This document shows, piece after piece, positions 1 through 6,742 of a DNA stretch of 34,502 nucleotides (its first letter is position 1; the number at the start of each line of letters is the position of its first letter). The notes beneath the pieces are model-generated. The model was not told the DNA's origin and did not search any database. It was given only the letters and a program-made list of their open reading frames with translations. The position numbers and the translations under genes were made by a program. This stretch comes from Bacteroides sp. CAG:1076 (GTDB taxonomy: Bacteria > Bacteroidota > Bacteroidia > Bacteroidales > Bacteroidaceae), in the NCBI GenBank assembly GCA_000436795.1, contig HF993218.1, forward strand, positions 1 through 34,502. The letters are read 5' to 3'.

Positions 1-295
1 CGTTTCGGATTCTGCGGAAATTTGGATTTGCGGATTATAGACGAAGCCAACTTATTTATATGACGCACTTTATTCGCAGTTTTCTGTTTTTGATGGTTTC
101 AGTATACAATGGGTTGATGGTGAAAATCCTATAGAATTAGAAGAGGGCTCGGAAGTGAGAGTCAATGTTTCGGAATATGAAAAAAAAGAAAAGAATAAAG
201 TGGAAAAGATACCTGCTTCTAAAGGAGAAGGATGTGCAACTACTAACAAGATGTATAAACAATGCCTTAGAAAGTGGAATTTTAAAGTGAAATAA
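1..295 (+). pseudogene. 3' end of an unidentified gene, apparently broken by a stop or frameshift
   Basis: A protein-like frame runs from 41 to the TAA at 293-295 (84 codons) but has no ATG, and no GTG or TTG until roughly codon 39. Upstream the same frame is closed by TAG at 38-40. Frame 1, read from the window edge, gives a plausible protein ending at the TGA of 61-63. Joining frame 1 to the 41-295 frame near 50-62 yields a continuous sequence (about IIDEANLF followed by YDALYSQFSVFDGF), so a one-base frameshift is as likely as an amber mutation. The C-terminus is lysine-rich and contains two cysteines. I do not recognise the family. It ends 7 nt before the next gene, so the two were probably co-transcribed. 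A sequencing error cannot be excluded. Confidence 0.4.
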
Positions 296-302
296 TATTG
301 GT

Positions 303-1136
303 ATGATTCCCGATTATAAAGCAAATGCCGTATATATGTCAGTATGGCTTGAAAAAGATTGTCATGAAGTGTATGTGGCCTTGACAAAGATATTCAAGAA
401 ACATCATATTGCTTATGGTATAATACCCGCAACAAGGGATGTGTGGTGCCGAGATTATATGCCTTTGCAACTAGATGCGGACAGGTATCTTTGTTATATA
501 TACAGACCAGACTATTTACTGAAGAAGGTTTGTAACAGTAAATATATCACAGATTCAGAGGAAGTAAGTAGATGTATGAATATTAAAATAAAGCAGTCTT
601 CCCTTGTTATTGATGGTGGTAATGTGGTCAAAATAGCTGATAAAGCAATTATGACTGAGAAGGTCTTTTATGAGAATCCGGGGGTATCGCAGAAATGGCT
701 GAAAAGGAAGATACAAAACCATCTTGAATGCGAAGTGGTATTTATTCCGTGGGATAGGTATGAAATCTATGGGCATTCGGATGGGATTGTCAAGCCACTG
801 TCGGATACGGCGGGGTTAATGACTAATTATCGAGATTATGATAGGGAATATTGTGAGGAGGTCGTGAAAAGGTTATCTAAAAAGTTTGAAGTTGAAATGT
901 TGTCTTATGATGTGAAAAAGAAGGATTCTCGTAGCTGGGCATATATCAATTTTCTGACAGTTGGAAATCTCATCGTGTTGCCTGCTTTTAATATAGAGGA
1001 GGATGAGTTGGCATTATCTCAAGTGAAGCTATATTATCCGAATAGTGTAGTAGAACAGATAAATATAGCTTCTCTTGTAAAAGATGGAGGAGGGCTGAAT
1101 TGTGTTACTTGGTGTAGGTATTGCGAGCAAAAGTGA
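303..1136 (+). CDS. Agmatine deiminase / peptidylarginine deiminase family protein (short form)
   Basis: The family hydrolyses guanidino groups (agmatine or peptidyl-arginine) through a Cys-His-Asp site in a five-fold alpha/beta propeller. Visible motifs, in order: WCRDYMP at 48-54 (family WxRDxxP), DGGN at 104-107, GHSDG at 157-161 (family GHxDG, with His158 and Asp160) and GGGLNCVTW at 262-270 with candidate nucleophile Cys267. The catalytic set therefore looks complete. The protein is 277 residues, short against the usual 340-370 of agmatine deiminases, and starts almost directly at the first propeller strand. No signal peptide is seen, so it is probably cytoplasmic. No putrescine-pathway partner (carbamoylputrescine amidase) lies beside it. 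It uses many AGA, AGG and ATA codons. Substrate is unknown; family assignment is firm, activity is inferred. Confidence 0.8.
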   Translation: MIPDYKANAVYMSVWLEKDCHEVYVALTKIFKKHHIAYGIIPATRDVWCRDYMPLQLDADRYLCYIYRPDYLLKKVCNSKYITDSEEVSRCMNIKIKQSSLVIDGGNVVKIADKAIMTEKVFYENPGVSQKWLKRKIQNHLECEVVFIPWDRYEIYGHSDGIVKPLSDTAGLMTNYRDYDREYCEEVVKRLSKKFEVEMLSYDVKKKDSRSWAYINFLTVGNLIVLPAFNIEEDELALSQVKLYYPNSVVEQINIASLVKDGGGLNCVTWCRYCEQK

Positions 1137-1179
1137 GGGAAACTTATGCTATGATGAGTTGTGTGATGTATAAGTAAAA

Positions 1180-1218
1180 AAGTCACGCTTATACGGGATA
1201 CTCCGCTAAGCGTGACTT
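1180..1218 (-). terminator. Rho-independent terminator of the kinase-fusion gene
   Basis: Perfect 12-bp arms (1180-1191 and 1207-1218, core GTCACGCTTA) enclose a 15-nt loop. On the minus strand the stem is followed by a run of T, matching the end of the gene that stops at 1261. On the plus strand there is no T run, so it serves mainly the minus-strand gene. Confidence 0.8.
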
Positions 1219-1260
1219 GGAAATGAAAACAGTTATGGTGCAATTCTAAGCATAGGGTAT

Positions 1261-2586
1261 CTATGCTTTAGAGTAGGATTCGCATATTTCTTTGGTAATT
1301 TTAGCAACCTGATCGATTGAAACCATGCCTGTATCGAAAGTGGCGTGGTAATTTCGTGCGTCGCCCCAATGCTGACCAGTATAGTGGAAGAAGTGGTCTT
1401 GCCGTGCTTTGTCGATATTGGCAATTGTGTCGGGTGCTTGTGCAGAGGGGATACCGTACTCGGCAGTAGCTCGGTTTATCTTATGTGACATGTCGGCATA
1501 AAGAAATAAATTGATGGTGTTGGGACGGTTTTTCAGAATATAGTTGGCGCAACGACCGACGATTACACATGGCTTTTCGGAGGCTATGCGACGGATAACT
1601 CGACTTTGGGCTACAAACAAAGCGTCGTCGTATGAAAGGCTTCGGCTGAGTGGGGCCTCATAATCTTGCATAATCATTTGGTAAAGCAATGAGCTGGGGA
1701 GTTTCTGCTCGTTTTGTGAAATGAAGTCTTCGCTGAAATTGCTTTCCTTGGCCACCAATGTGATTAGTTCTTTGTCGTAAAAGGCGATGCCCAATTGCTT
1801 GGCTATCAGTTCTCCTGCCTGATGACCTCCACTTCCGTATTCGCGGGAGATGGTGATAACAAGCGGAAGGCTGGCTTCTGTTGCTGTAGGAGCGGTTGTT
1901 TTGTGGACTTCCGGTTCTGCCAGCCAGTGACGGACAAAGATCAGGCGGGGCATTATCAGACGTACAAATGGTCCTGTAATGAGTGCTGCAATGATAGTTC
2001 CTTCTCTAACTCCTTCGATACGACCACTCAACAGCCATGAGCAGAGGGCGGCAATAAGTACCAGCGATACATCGAAACAGATTTTTATGTTTCCGAATTC
2101 TTTTTTGAAACGTAATGTGGCGAACTGTATGGTGTACTCGGCACTGATCATTGTTACGTCGGCAATTACTTCCAGACAGATTCCGAAGGCAAGTATCATG
2201 CAACCAATGACCAATGAGATGATTTTTACATAATAAAGTTGAGGTACGTAGCTGGCGGTTATCCACATGGTCAGGTCGGTGAAAACAGACAGGACGAAAG
2301 CTACCGGAAACTGCATCAGCAGTTCCATCTTTCGTTCCATAATGCCTTTTTTCCCCAATAGCAGCATTTGTAGACATATCAGGATAATAGTAAAAAGGAA
2401 AAAGTAACTACCTAAGGAAAGGGGGGTGTTGAGGCTTGCCACGTAGGGGACACTCGTTATCGGTGAAGTTCCCAAATCGGAACGGGTGATGATGCTTATT
2501 CCAAATGCTATGACAAGCAGTGAGATACCAAATACGAGGTATCGGCGCAGAAGTTCTGCTTTGCTTTTTGTGCGGTTTTCTTCCAT
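1261..2586 (-). CDS. YczE/YitT-like membrane domain fused to a cytidylate-kinase-like domain
   Basis: Residues 1 to about 220 form a hydrophobic region with several membrane spans (about 14-34, 59-77, 92-112, 118-140, 170-188, 195-212) and resemble the YczE/DUF6198-type membrane family. A short Thr/Ala/Pro-rich linker (about 225-240) leads to a cytoplasmic C-terminal domain of the cytidylate-kinase-like (AAK6) family, beginning VITISREYGSGG (243-254). That P-loop-like segment lacks the usual lysine of GxxGxGK, which is typical of this branch. VIVGRCANYIL (341-351) is the second recognisable block. The start ATG lies at 2584-2586 and the next gene is divergent. The hairpin at 1180-1218 ends it. 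A membrane sensor or transporter coupled to a nucleotide-binding domain is inferred; the substrate is unknown. Confidence 0.75.
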   Translation of the reverse strand: MEENRTKSKAELLRRYLVFGISLLVIAFGISIITRSDLGTSPITSVPYVASLNTPLSLGSYFFLFTIILICLQMLLLGKKGIMERKMELLMQFPVAFVLSVFTDLTMWITASYVPQLYYVKIISLVIGCMILAFGICLEVIADVTMISAEYTIQFATLRFKKEFGNIKICFDVSLVLIAALCSWLLSGRIEGVREGTIIAALITGPFVRLIMPRLIFVRHWLAEPEVHKTTAPTATEASLPLVITISREYGSGGHQAGELIAKQLGIAFYDKELITLVAKESNFSEDFISQNEQKLPSSLLYQMIMQDYEAPLSRSLSYDDALFVAQSRVIRRIASEKPCVIVGRCANYILKNRPNTINLFLYADMSHKINRATAEYGIPSAQAPDTIANIDKARQDHFFHYTGQHWGDARNYHATFDTGMVSIDQVAKITKEICESYSKA

Positions 2587-2603
2587 GAATTTTTATTATT
2601 TAA

Positions 2604-2635
2604 TTTGACTGCGCAAATTTCTTTAATTAAATTTG
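2604..2635 (+). promoter_or_regulatory. Bacteroidales-type promoter of the AraC gene
   Basis: TTTG at 2604-2607 is followed after 20 bp by TAAATTTG at 2628-2635, matching the Bacteroidota pattern TTTG-N19-21-TAnnTTTG. It lies 29 bp upstream of the ATG at 2665, inside the 78-bp divergent gap shared with the kinase-fusion gene. Confidence 0.65.
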
Positions 2636-2664
2636 TTCCTAATCTACAGATTAAGAAATAAACA

Positions 2665-3471
2665 ATGCAATTTACGCCACAAGATTCGGTAACAGAAAAG
2701 CGTATTTCCTTGATAGAGGAGGTACCGACAGACGAGATTTTGACTAAGGTGACAGGGCGTGAGGAGGTCAGTCTGCATCCTCATACTCATAATCGTCATC
2801 AGATAATATATATATTGTCGGGGACACTACATGTGGAGGTGGAAGAGAGTAGCTACTTTGTAACAGGACGTCACCTGATTTGGATTCCGCGTGGAGTGGA
2901 GCATCGACTGTCGAGCAATAATAGTCAGATATCGTTGCTTACCAGTTATTTTTGCATGGAGCATGCAGGGGAAGATTGTTTTGCCATTTATAAAACGGAT
3001 GAACTGGTGGCTCGCAATTTGCAGTTTATCAGCAGGCATGAGCTTATTGATTGGAATCGTACGCCTGAAATTTTTGCTTTTGCAATGGGATTTTTTGGTG
3101 TGTTACCTCACATTTGTAAAAAGGCATCGTTTCCGGCTCAGCCGTTTATTATTCCTAAGGATGTTCGCTTGCTGCCTGTTCTGGATTATGTAAAGTCTAA
3201 TTTAAATCAGGACTTGACTATTGAACGTGTGGCATCTTACTTTGGCTTTTCTGTCAGAAATCTGACTCGCTTATTTACTAATTCGGGAATACGTTTTGTG
3301 CATTATCTCAATTATCAGCGAATTGTCAGGGGGATTGAAATACTGACGGATGAGGCTATGAATATTGAGCAGACGGCTTATGAAGTGGGGTTCAATTCGC
3401 CTAACAGCTTTAGCCGGGTGTTTAAGCAGATAACTGGGGAATCGCCTTCTGAATATATCCGGAACCTTTAA
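2665..3471 (+). CDS. AraC-family transcriptional regulator with N-terminal cupin
   Basis: This is a DNA-binding regulator of 268 residues, the usual length for its family. Residues about 35-95 form a cupin-like sensing domain with several histidines (HPHTHNRHQ at 38-46, then GVEH). Residues about 170-268 hold the two helix-turn-helix motifs: a first unit around DLTIERVASYFGFSVRNLTRLF and a second around NIEQTAYEVGFNSPNSFSRVFK, ending in the family signature GESPSEY. It is divergent from the membrane/kinase fusion across 78 bp, so that gene is its most likely target and autoregulation is plausible. The inducer is unknown. The start is supported by a well-spaced promoter upstream. Confidence 0.9.
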   Translation: MQFTPQDSVTEKRISLIEEVPTDEILTKVTGREEVSLHPHTHNRHQIIYILSGTLHVEVEESSYFVTGRHLIWIPRGVEHRLSSNNSQISLLTSYFCMEHAGEDCFAIYKTDELVARNLQFISRHELIDWNRTPEIFAFAMGFFGVLPHICKKASFPAQPFIIPKDVRLLPVLDYVKSNLNQDLTIERVASYFGFSVRNLTRLFTNSGIRFVHYLNYQRIVRGIEILTDEAMNIEQTAYEVGFNSPNSFSRVFKQITGESPSEYIRNL

Positions 3472-3552
3472 CACGTGAGATATGGATTACTGTTTGTTGT
3501 CCGGAAAATAAATTATCCGATTGGAATTTCGTCATATTTCATTGGGAAAGAT

Positions 3553-3560
3553 TATCTTTG
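3553..3560 (+). promoter_or_regulatory. -7 element for the DUF486 gene
   Basis: TATCTTTG matches TAnnTTTG. It implies a transcription start near 3567, which favours ATG 3587 as the start of the downstream gene and excludes a start at 3521. No convincing -33 element at the right spacing was found. Confidence 0.5.
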
Positions 3561-3586
3561 CAGCCGATTTTAAAATGCTTTTAAAT

Positions 3587-3961
3587 ATGGTTTCACAAGG
3601 TATATATTCGATTGTGTTATTGGTGTTCTCGAATATCTTTATGACATTTGCATGGTATGGGCACCTGAAAATGCGTGAAGAGTTCAGTTGGTTTGCTGCG
3701 TTACCGCTGATCGGGGTGATCGCTTTTAGTTGGGCAATTGCTTTTTTTGAGTATTGTTTGCAGGTTCCTGCCAACCGGTTGGGATTTAAGGATAGTGGCG
3801 GACCGTTCGACATCATGCAGTTGAAGGTGATTCAGGAGGTAATAACGCTTACTGTATTTACTGTCTTTTCAATGATTGCTTTTAAGATGGAGCTGAAATG
3901 GAATCATCTGGCTGCTTTCTGCTGCTTGATTCTGGCTGTATACTTTGTGTTTAAGAAGTAA
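3587..3961 (+). CDS. DUF486 family small membrane protein (DMT superfamily)
   Basis: A 124-residue protein with four predicted membrane helices, consistent with the DUF486 branch of the drug/metabolite transporter superfamily. Recognisable segments are SNIFMTFAWYGHLK near the N-terminus, then FFEYCLQVPANRLGF and FDIMQLKVIQEVITL, which are well conserved in the family. The frame is open upstream to a TTG at 3521, but that extension includes the -7 promoter element at 3553-3560. ATG 3575 would leave almost no leader, so ATG 3587 is preferred. It stands alone between the AraC gene and a strong bidirectional terminator. Substrate unknown. Confidence 0.85.
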   Translation: MVSQGIYSIVLLVFSNIFMTFAWYGHLKMREEFSWFAALPLIGVIAFSWAIAFFEYCLQVPANRLGFKDSGGPFDIMQLKVIQEVITLTVFTVFSMIAFKMELKWNHLAAFCCLILAVYFVFKK

Positions 3962-3997
3962 TTGAAAAGTTATTATTTTTCGCATTATAGAAAAAAG

Positions 3998-4027
3998 GTG
4001 CGTCATGATTGTGATATCGTGACGCAC
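3998..4027. terminator. Bidirectional terminator between convergent genes
   Basis: A 12-bp stem (3998-4009 and 4016-4027, one G:T pair) with a 6-nt loop is preceded by six A and followed by seven T. It therefore acts as an intrinsic terminator on both strands, for the DUF486 gene (+) and the gene ending at 4048 (-). Confidence 0.9.
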
Positions 4028-4047
4028 TTTTTTTGTGGTGGTTATTG

Positions 4048-5076
4048 TCAGTTCTGTTGTTCACGTAAGCGGCGGGTTTGCATTTCTACGTCGTATACGT
4101 TGTGATTTGTCTTATCTCGCTTTAAGAACTCCTGTCGGCGAATGGAATCTTCGGCTGCCCGCTGCCGGATATAGCGCTGGTAGTCGGGAAGTGCTTCGGG
4201 CTGACGTGGTTTGTCTTTTGTTTTTTTCTCCTGCTTTTCTGGTTGCTTGTTGGTCTGCGACGGTGAAATAGAGTCGGGCTGTGCCGTGTATACAGGCAGC
4301 AAGGGCATCGACTGAAAGGCTGGAGTGATTTCGGGAGCTTCCAGCTTCAGTGAATCGTTGTCCGGGTACAGATAACCGTCGTCGTAGGAAAGAATCTCTT
4401 CGTCGGTATTATGGACTTGTGTACTGTCGGCTGATGATGGGTTGCTTGCAATATATTTATCGAGTCCGGCATGATCTTGCTTGGTTGGAATATAGTTGGC
4501 ATATTTTTTCCAGGCAACGGCGTGGGTACGGTTGTGCTTGATAGCACGTCCACGCTTTGTCAGACTTTCGTACAGCAACTTGTCGAAGTCGACAGAAATG
4601 CTGACACCGGGACCTGCCGGAGAGTTGACATATAAGTATGTTTCACCGGGAACGGGCTTTAAATCTCTGCCATATTCTCTACGATGTTGTTGGTTAGGAT
4701 TTATGTTCCAATATATCTTCCATTTTTTCTCGATGGTAGGCATGACATCGTATACGGGATTTTCTCCGAACTTTGTCCAAATTGTGTAGGGCTCAGCACG
4801 GATATAGCCTGTTATTTTCTTTACTCGTGTGGAGTCGATCATGCTGCGTGGCATGGACAGGTCCTCCTTAAACTGCATCCATTTCTTGTCCATCGGAGAG
4901 TCGAATGGCTTGTATTGGTTTTCTTTGGGAGTAAAGTCAAACTGTATCATCTTAATGACATCTTCATTCAGCTTGATTTCTTCTTCTTTCTTTGTTGTCT
5001 GTGCAGAAAGTGATGTAGCCTCGGCTGCAAGGACCAATAAGCCTAAATATGTTGCTATGTGTTTTGTAGATGGCAT
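4048..5076 (-). CDS. Secreted charged protein of unknown function (possibly DUF4858)
   Basis: A 342-residue protein with a signal peptide (hydrophobic about 8-23, likely cleavage after LSA at 23-25). Residues about 30-200 form a conserved-looking domain with many aromatics (for example KKWKIYWNINP near 118-128), and the C-terminal third is low-complexity, rich in Pro, Gln, Lys and Glu, and probably disordered. It resembles a Bacteroidales family I recall as DUF4858, but I cannot verify that. It lies 10 bp downstream of the NlpC/P60 lipoprotein gene and is almost certainly co-transcribed with it, suggesting a periplasmic or envelope role linked to peptidoglycan. No catalytic motif is apparent. 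Confidence 0.65.
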   Translation of the reverse strand: MPSTKHIATYLGLLVLAAEATSLSAQTTKKEEEIKLNEDVIKMIQFDFTPKENQYKPFDSPMDKKWMQFKEDLSMPRSMIDSTRVKKITGYIRAEPYTIWTKFGENPVYDVMPTIEKKWKIYWNINPNQQHRREYGRDLKPVPGETYLYVNSPAGPGVSISVDFDKLLYESLTKRGRAIKHNRTHAVAWKKYANYIPTKQDHAGLDKYIASNPSSADSTQVHNTDEEILSYDDGYLYPDNDSLKLEAPEITPAFQSMPLLPVYTAQPDSISPSQTNKQPEKQEKKTKDKPRQPEALPDYQRYIRQRAAEDSIRRQEFLKRDKTNHNVYDVEMQTRRLREQQN

Positions 5077-5086
5077 AATGATTGCT

Positions 5087-5620
5087 TTATAAACCCTTTA
5101 CTCTTCCGCCTTGCATCCATACTCTGCGGTAATAAGGTTCGTCCAGTCGGCTGACAATGACGCCGCGACTGGTACTGGCATGGATGAAGCGGTCATTTTT
5201 TAGATAAATGCCTACATGGGTAGCAGTACGTTTGTTTTTCCCATTATGGAAGAAGACAAGGTCGCCTTCCTGAAGTTTGTTTTTGCTTATTTTCCGGCAA
5301 TTTGTTTTTCGCTGTTCGTCGGAATTGCGCTTTAAATGTTTGTGGTATACTTTCTTATAGATGTTGTATGTCAGTCCGGAACAGTCTACTCCTCTTTTTG
5401 TGTTGCCTCCGGCACGATAAGGGACACCTATCCACTGAGAGGATTCGATATACAGGCGATGGTTGTCTTCCATAGCTATATCCATGTCGAGGCGGATGGC
5501 TGCTTGAGCCAGTTCCCGGTAATCGTACCGGGGAGCACGAGTACCGCATGACGTAAATAGTATGGTACTCAGTATTCCGATGAGGCAGATAAGGCGAATG
5601 GGGTAGCTTGTTTGATACAT
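5087..5620 (-). CDS. NlpC/P60 family lipoprotein (peptidoglycan endopeptidase)
   Basis: Counting from ATG 5620 (177 residues), a signal peptide ends in the lipobox LFTSC with Cys25 as the lipidation site. The NlpC/P60 domain follows from about 55 to 172, with Cys80 in the DCSGL motif, His135 in THVGIYL and His147 in FIHASTS: the full Cys-His-His catalytic set. Such enzymes cut gamma-D-Glu-diaminopimelate or related peptide bonds in the cell wall. An ATG at 5638 would add six residues, but the -7 element at 5644-5651 places the transcription start at about that codon, so 5620 is preferred. It heads a two-gene unit with the secreted protein ending at 4048. Confidence 0.9.
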   Translation of the reverse strand: MYQTSYPIRLICLIGILSTILFTSCGTRAPRYDYRELAQAAIRLDMDIAMEDNHRLYIESSQWIGVPYRAGGNTKRGVDCSGLTYNIYKKVYHKHLKRNSDEQRKTNCRKISKNKLQEGDLVFFHNGKNKRTATHVGIYLKNDRFIHASTSRGVIVSRLDEPYYRRVWMQGGRVKGL

Positions 5621-5643
5621 ATATTTGTTTGTTGACATTTGGA

Positions 5644-5651
5644 CAAATATA
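5644..5651 (-). promoter_or_regulatory. -7 element for the NlpC/P60 operon
   Basis: On the minus strand this reads TATATTTG, a perfect TAnnTTTG. It lies only a few bases above the ATG at 5638, which argues that translation starts at 5620. A clear -33 element was not found. Confidence 0.55.
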
Positions 5652-5806
5652 CAATAATCGAAGTAAATGAGAATGTATTTGACCGAACTGTGTGGGGATT
5701 TTTTGTTTATTTAAAAGGTTGCGGATGCTTATTTTAACGGGATTTAATTTTTAGTTCATGACTTTGGAGGCTTGCTTTGCTCCTTTCTTGGGGCATATAC
5801 ATAAAA

Positions 5807-5849
5807 AATCTGCAAGTTTCGATACGTATTGTATCTCTACTTGCAGATT
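5807..5849 (-). terminator. Terminator of the fimbrillin operon
   Basis: Arms 5807-5817 and 5839-5849 (core AATCTGCAAGT, perfect) enclose a second small stem (GATAC at 5821-5825 with GTATC at 5831-5835). On the minus strand it is followed by six T. It lies 50 bp after the stop of the downstream fimbrillin gene. Confidence 0.8.
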
Positions 5850-5899
5850 GATTGGTAATGCTGTAATTTAAGTTATGAATGGATTCGTTATTTTGTTTA

Positions 5900-6736
5900 T
5901 TAAAGTTTCTGTACTGCGATATAATGCTTTTGGCCTCTGCTTTCATTGGCATATACAAAAATTTCCGTTTGCTTGCCTGCTTGTAGTTCAATGTTGCCGG
6001 ATGCTGTGATATTGTAATTGCCTTCGCTACATTCCATATAACCGAACATCATTCCATCTGTAATGGTTTGAGGTGGCATAATGGCTTTAAAGGAATTGGT
6101 TCCATTCGCACACATATTTATAGTTGCTTTATTCCCTGTTTTTGTAAATGTTTTATTGTTCAGGTTTACATTAGCTTTATAATACATGTCTTTTAAGGTA
6201 AAGCTATATACTTCGTTAAATCCTTTGGGGGAAATTATAACTCTGCTCAGGCAATGGGAAAAAGATAAATTTATGTTCTCTTCATCCGAAGATGAAGTTG
6301 TATATGCTATCATTAAATCACTTGTCGTGTAATGATTGTATGCCGTTTGATCTGTCCAGACTTCGAATGTAAAATTGGAACTGGTTTTAGATGAGTAGGG
6401 GTATATCGCATAATAATATAACTTGCTACCATCTGAAGGTAATTCTATTCCGTTTCCCATAGGAGTGAACTTTGAATTTTCTATATATTGGTAGGGTATA
6501 TTATTGGCATAATTAGTATAATTAATTTGTCCGGCTGTTATATATCCGTCATCTTTCATTGCAAAAACTCCAATTTGGTCACTGTTTTCAAATTTTGTAT
6601 CAGAGGCTCTTGTTTGAGCCCCTGATGGGAAAAATGAAACGTAATCCTTTGGACTTTCTGGCATGTTTGTGTCAGTGGTACATGCTATGAGTGAACAGCA
6701 AGAAAGAGCAAACATAAGAGGAATGTTCCGTTTCAT
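5900..6736 (-). CDS. Fimbrillin-like lipoprotein, short paralogue
   Basis: A 278-residue lipoprotein with lipobox SLIAC and Cys19 as the modified residue. The segment RASDTKFENSDQIGVFA after the signal region is typical of the fimbrillin/Mfa1-like family of Bacteroidales, where lipidated precursors are exported and assembled into surface fimbriae after protease cleavage. Further family blocks are YYYAIYPYSS, INLSFSHCLSRVII and FKAIMPPQTI. It ends soon after the second fimbrillin block (IELQAGKQTEIFVY) and lacks the extra C-terminal domain of its neighbour. It starts 6 bp after the stop of the longer paralogue, so both are on one transcript. No anchor or accessory fimbrial gene lies in the window; its role as a subunit is inferred. 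Confidence 0.85.
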   Translation of the reverse strand: MKRNIPLMFALSCCSLIACTTDTNMPESPKDYVSFFPSGAQTRASDTKFENSDQIGVFAMKDDGYITAGQINYTNYANNIPYQYIENSKFTPMGNGIELPSDGSKLYYYAIYPYSSKTSSNFTFEVWTDQTAYNHYTTSDLMIAYTTSSSDEENINLSFSHCLSRVIISPKGFNEVYSFTLKDMYYKANVNLNNKTFTKTGNKATINMCANGTNSFKAIMPPQTITDGMMFGYMECSEGNYNITASGNIELQAGKQTEIFVYANESRGQKHYIAVQKL

Positions 6737-6742
6737 AGAATT

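Noticed and set aside
3521..3586. N-terminal extension of the DUF486 protein from a TTG at 3521
   Set aside because: The extension covers the -7 element TATCTTTG at 3553-3560, and the family's first helix starts after ATG 3587.
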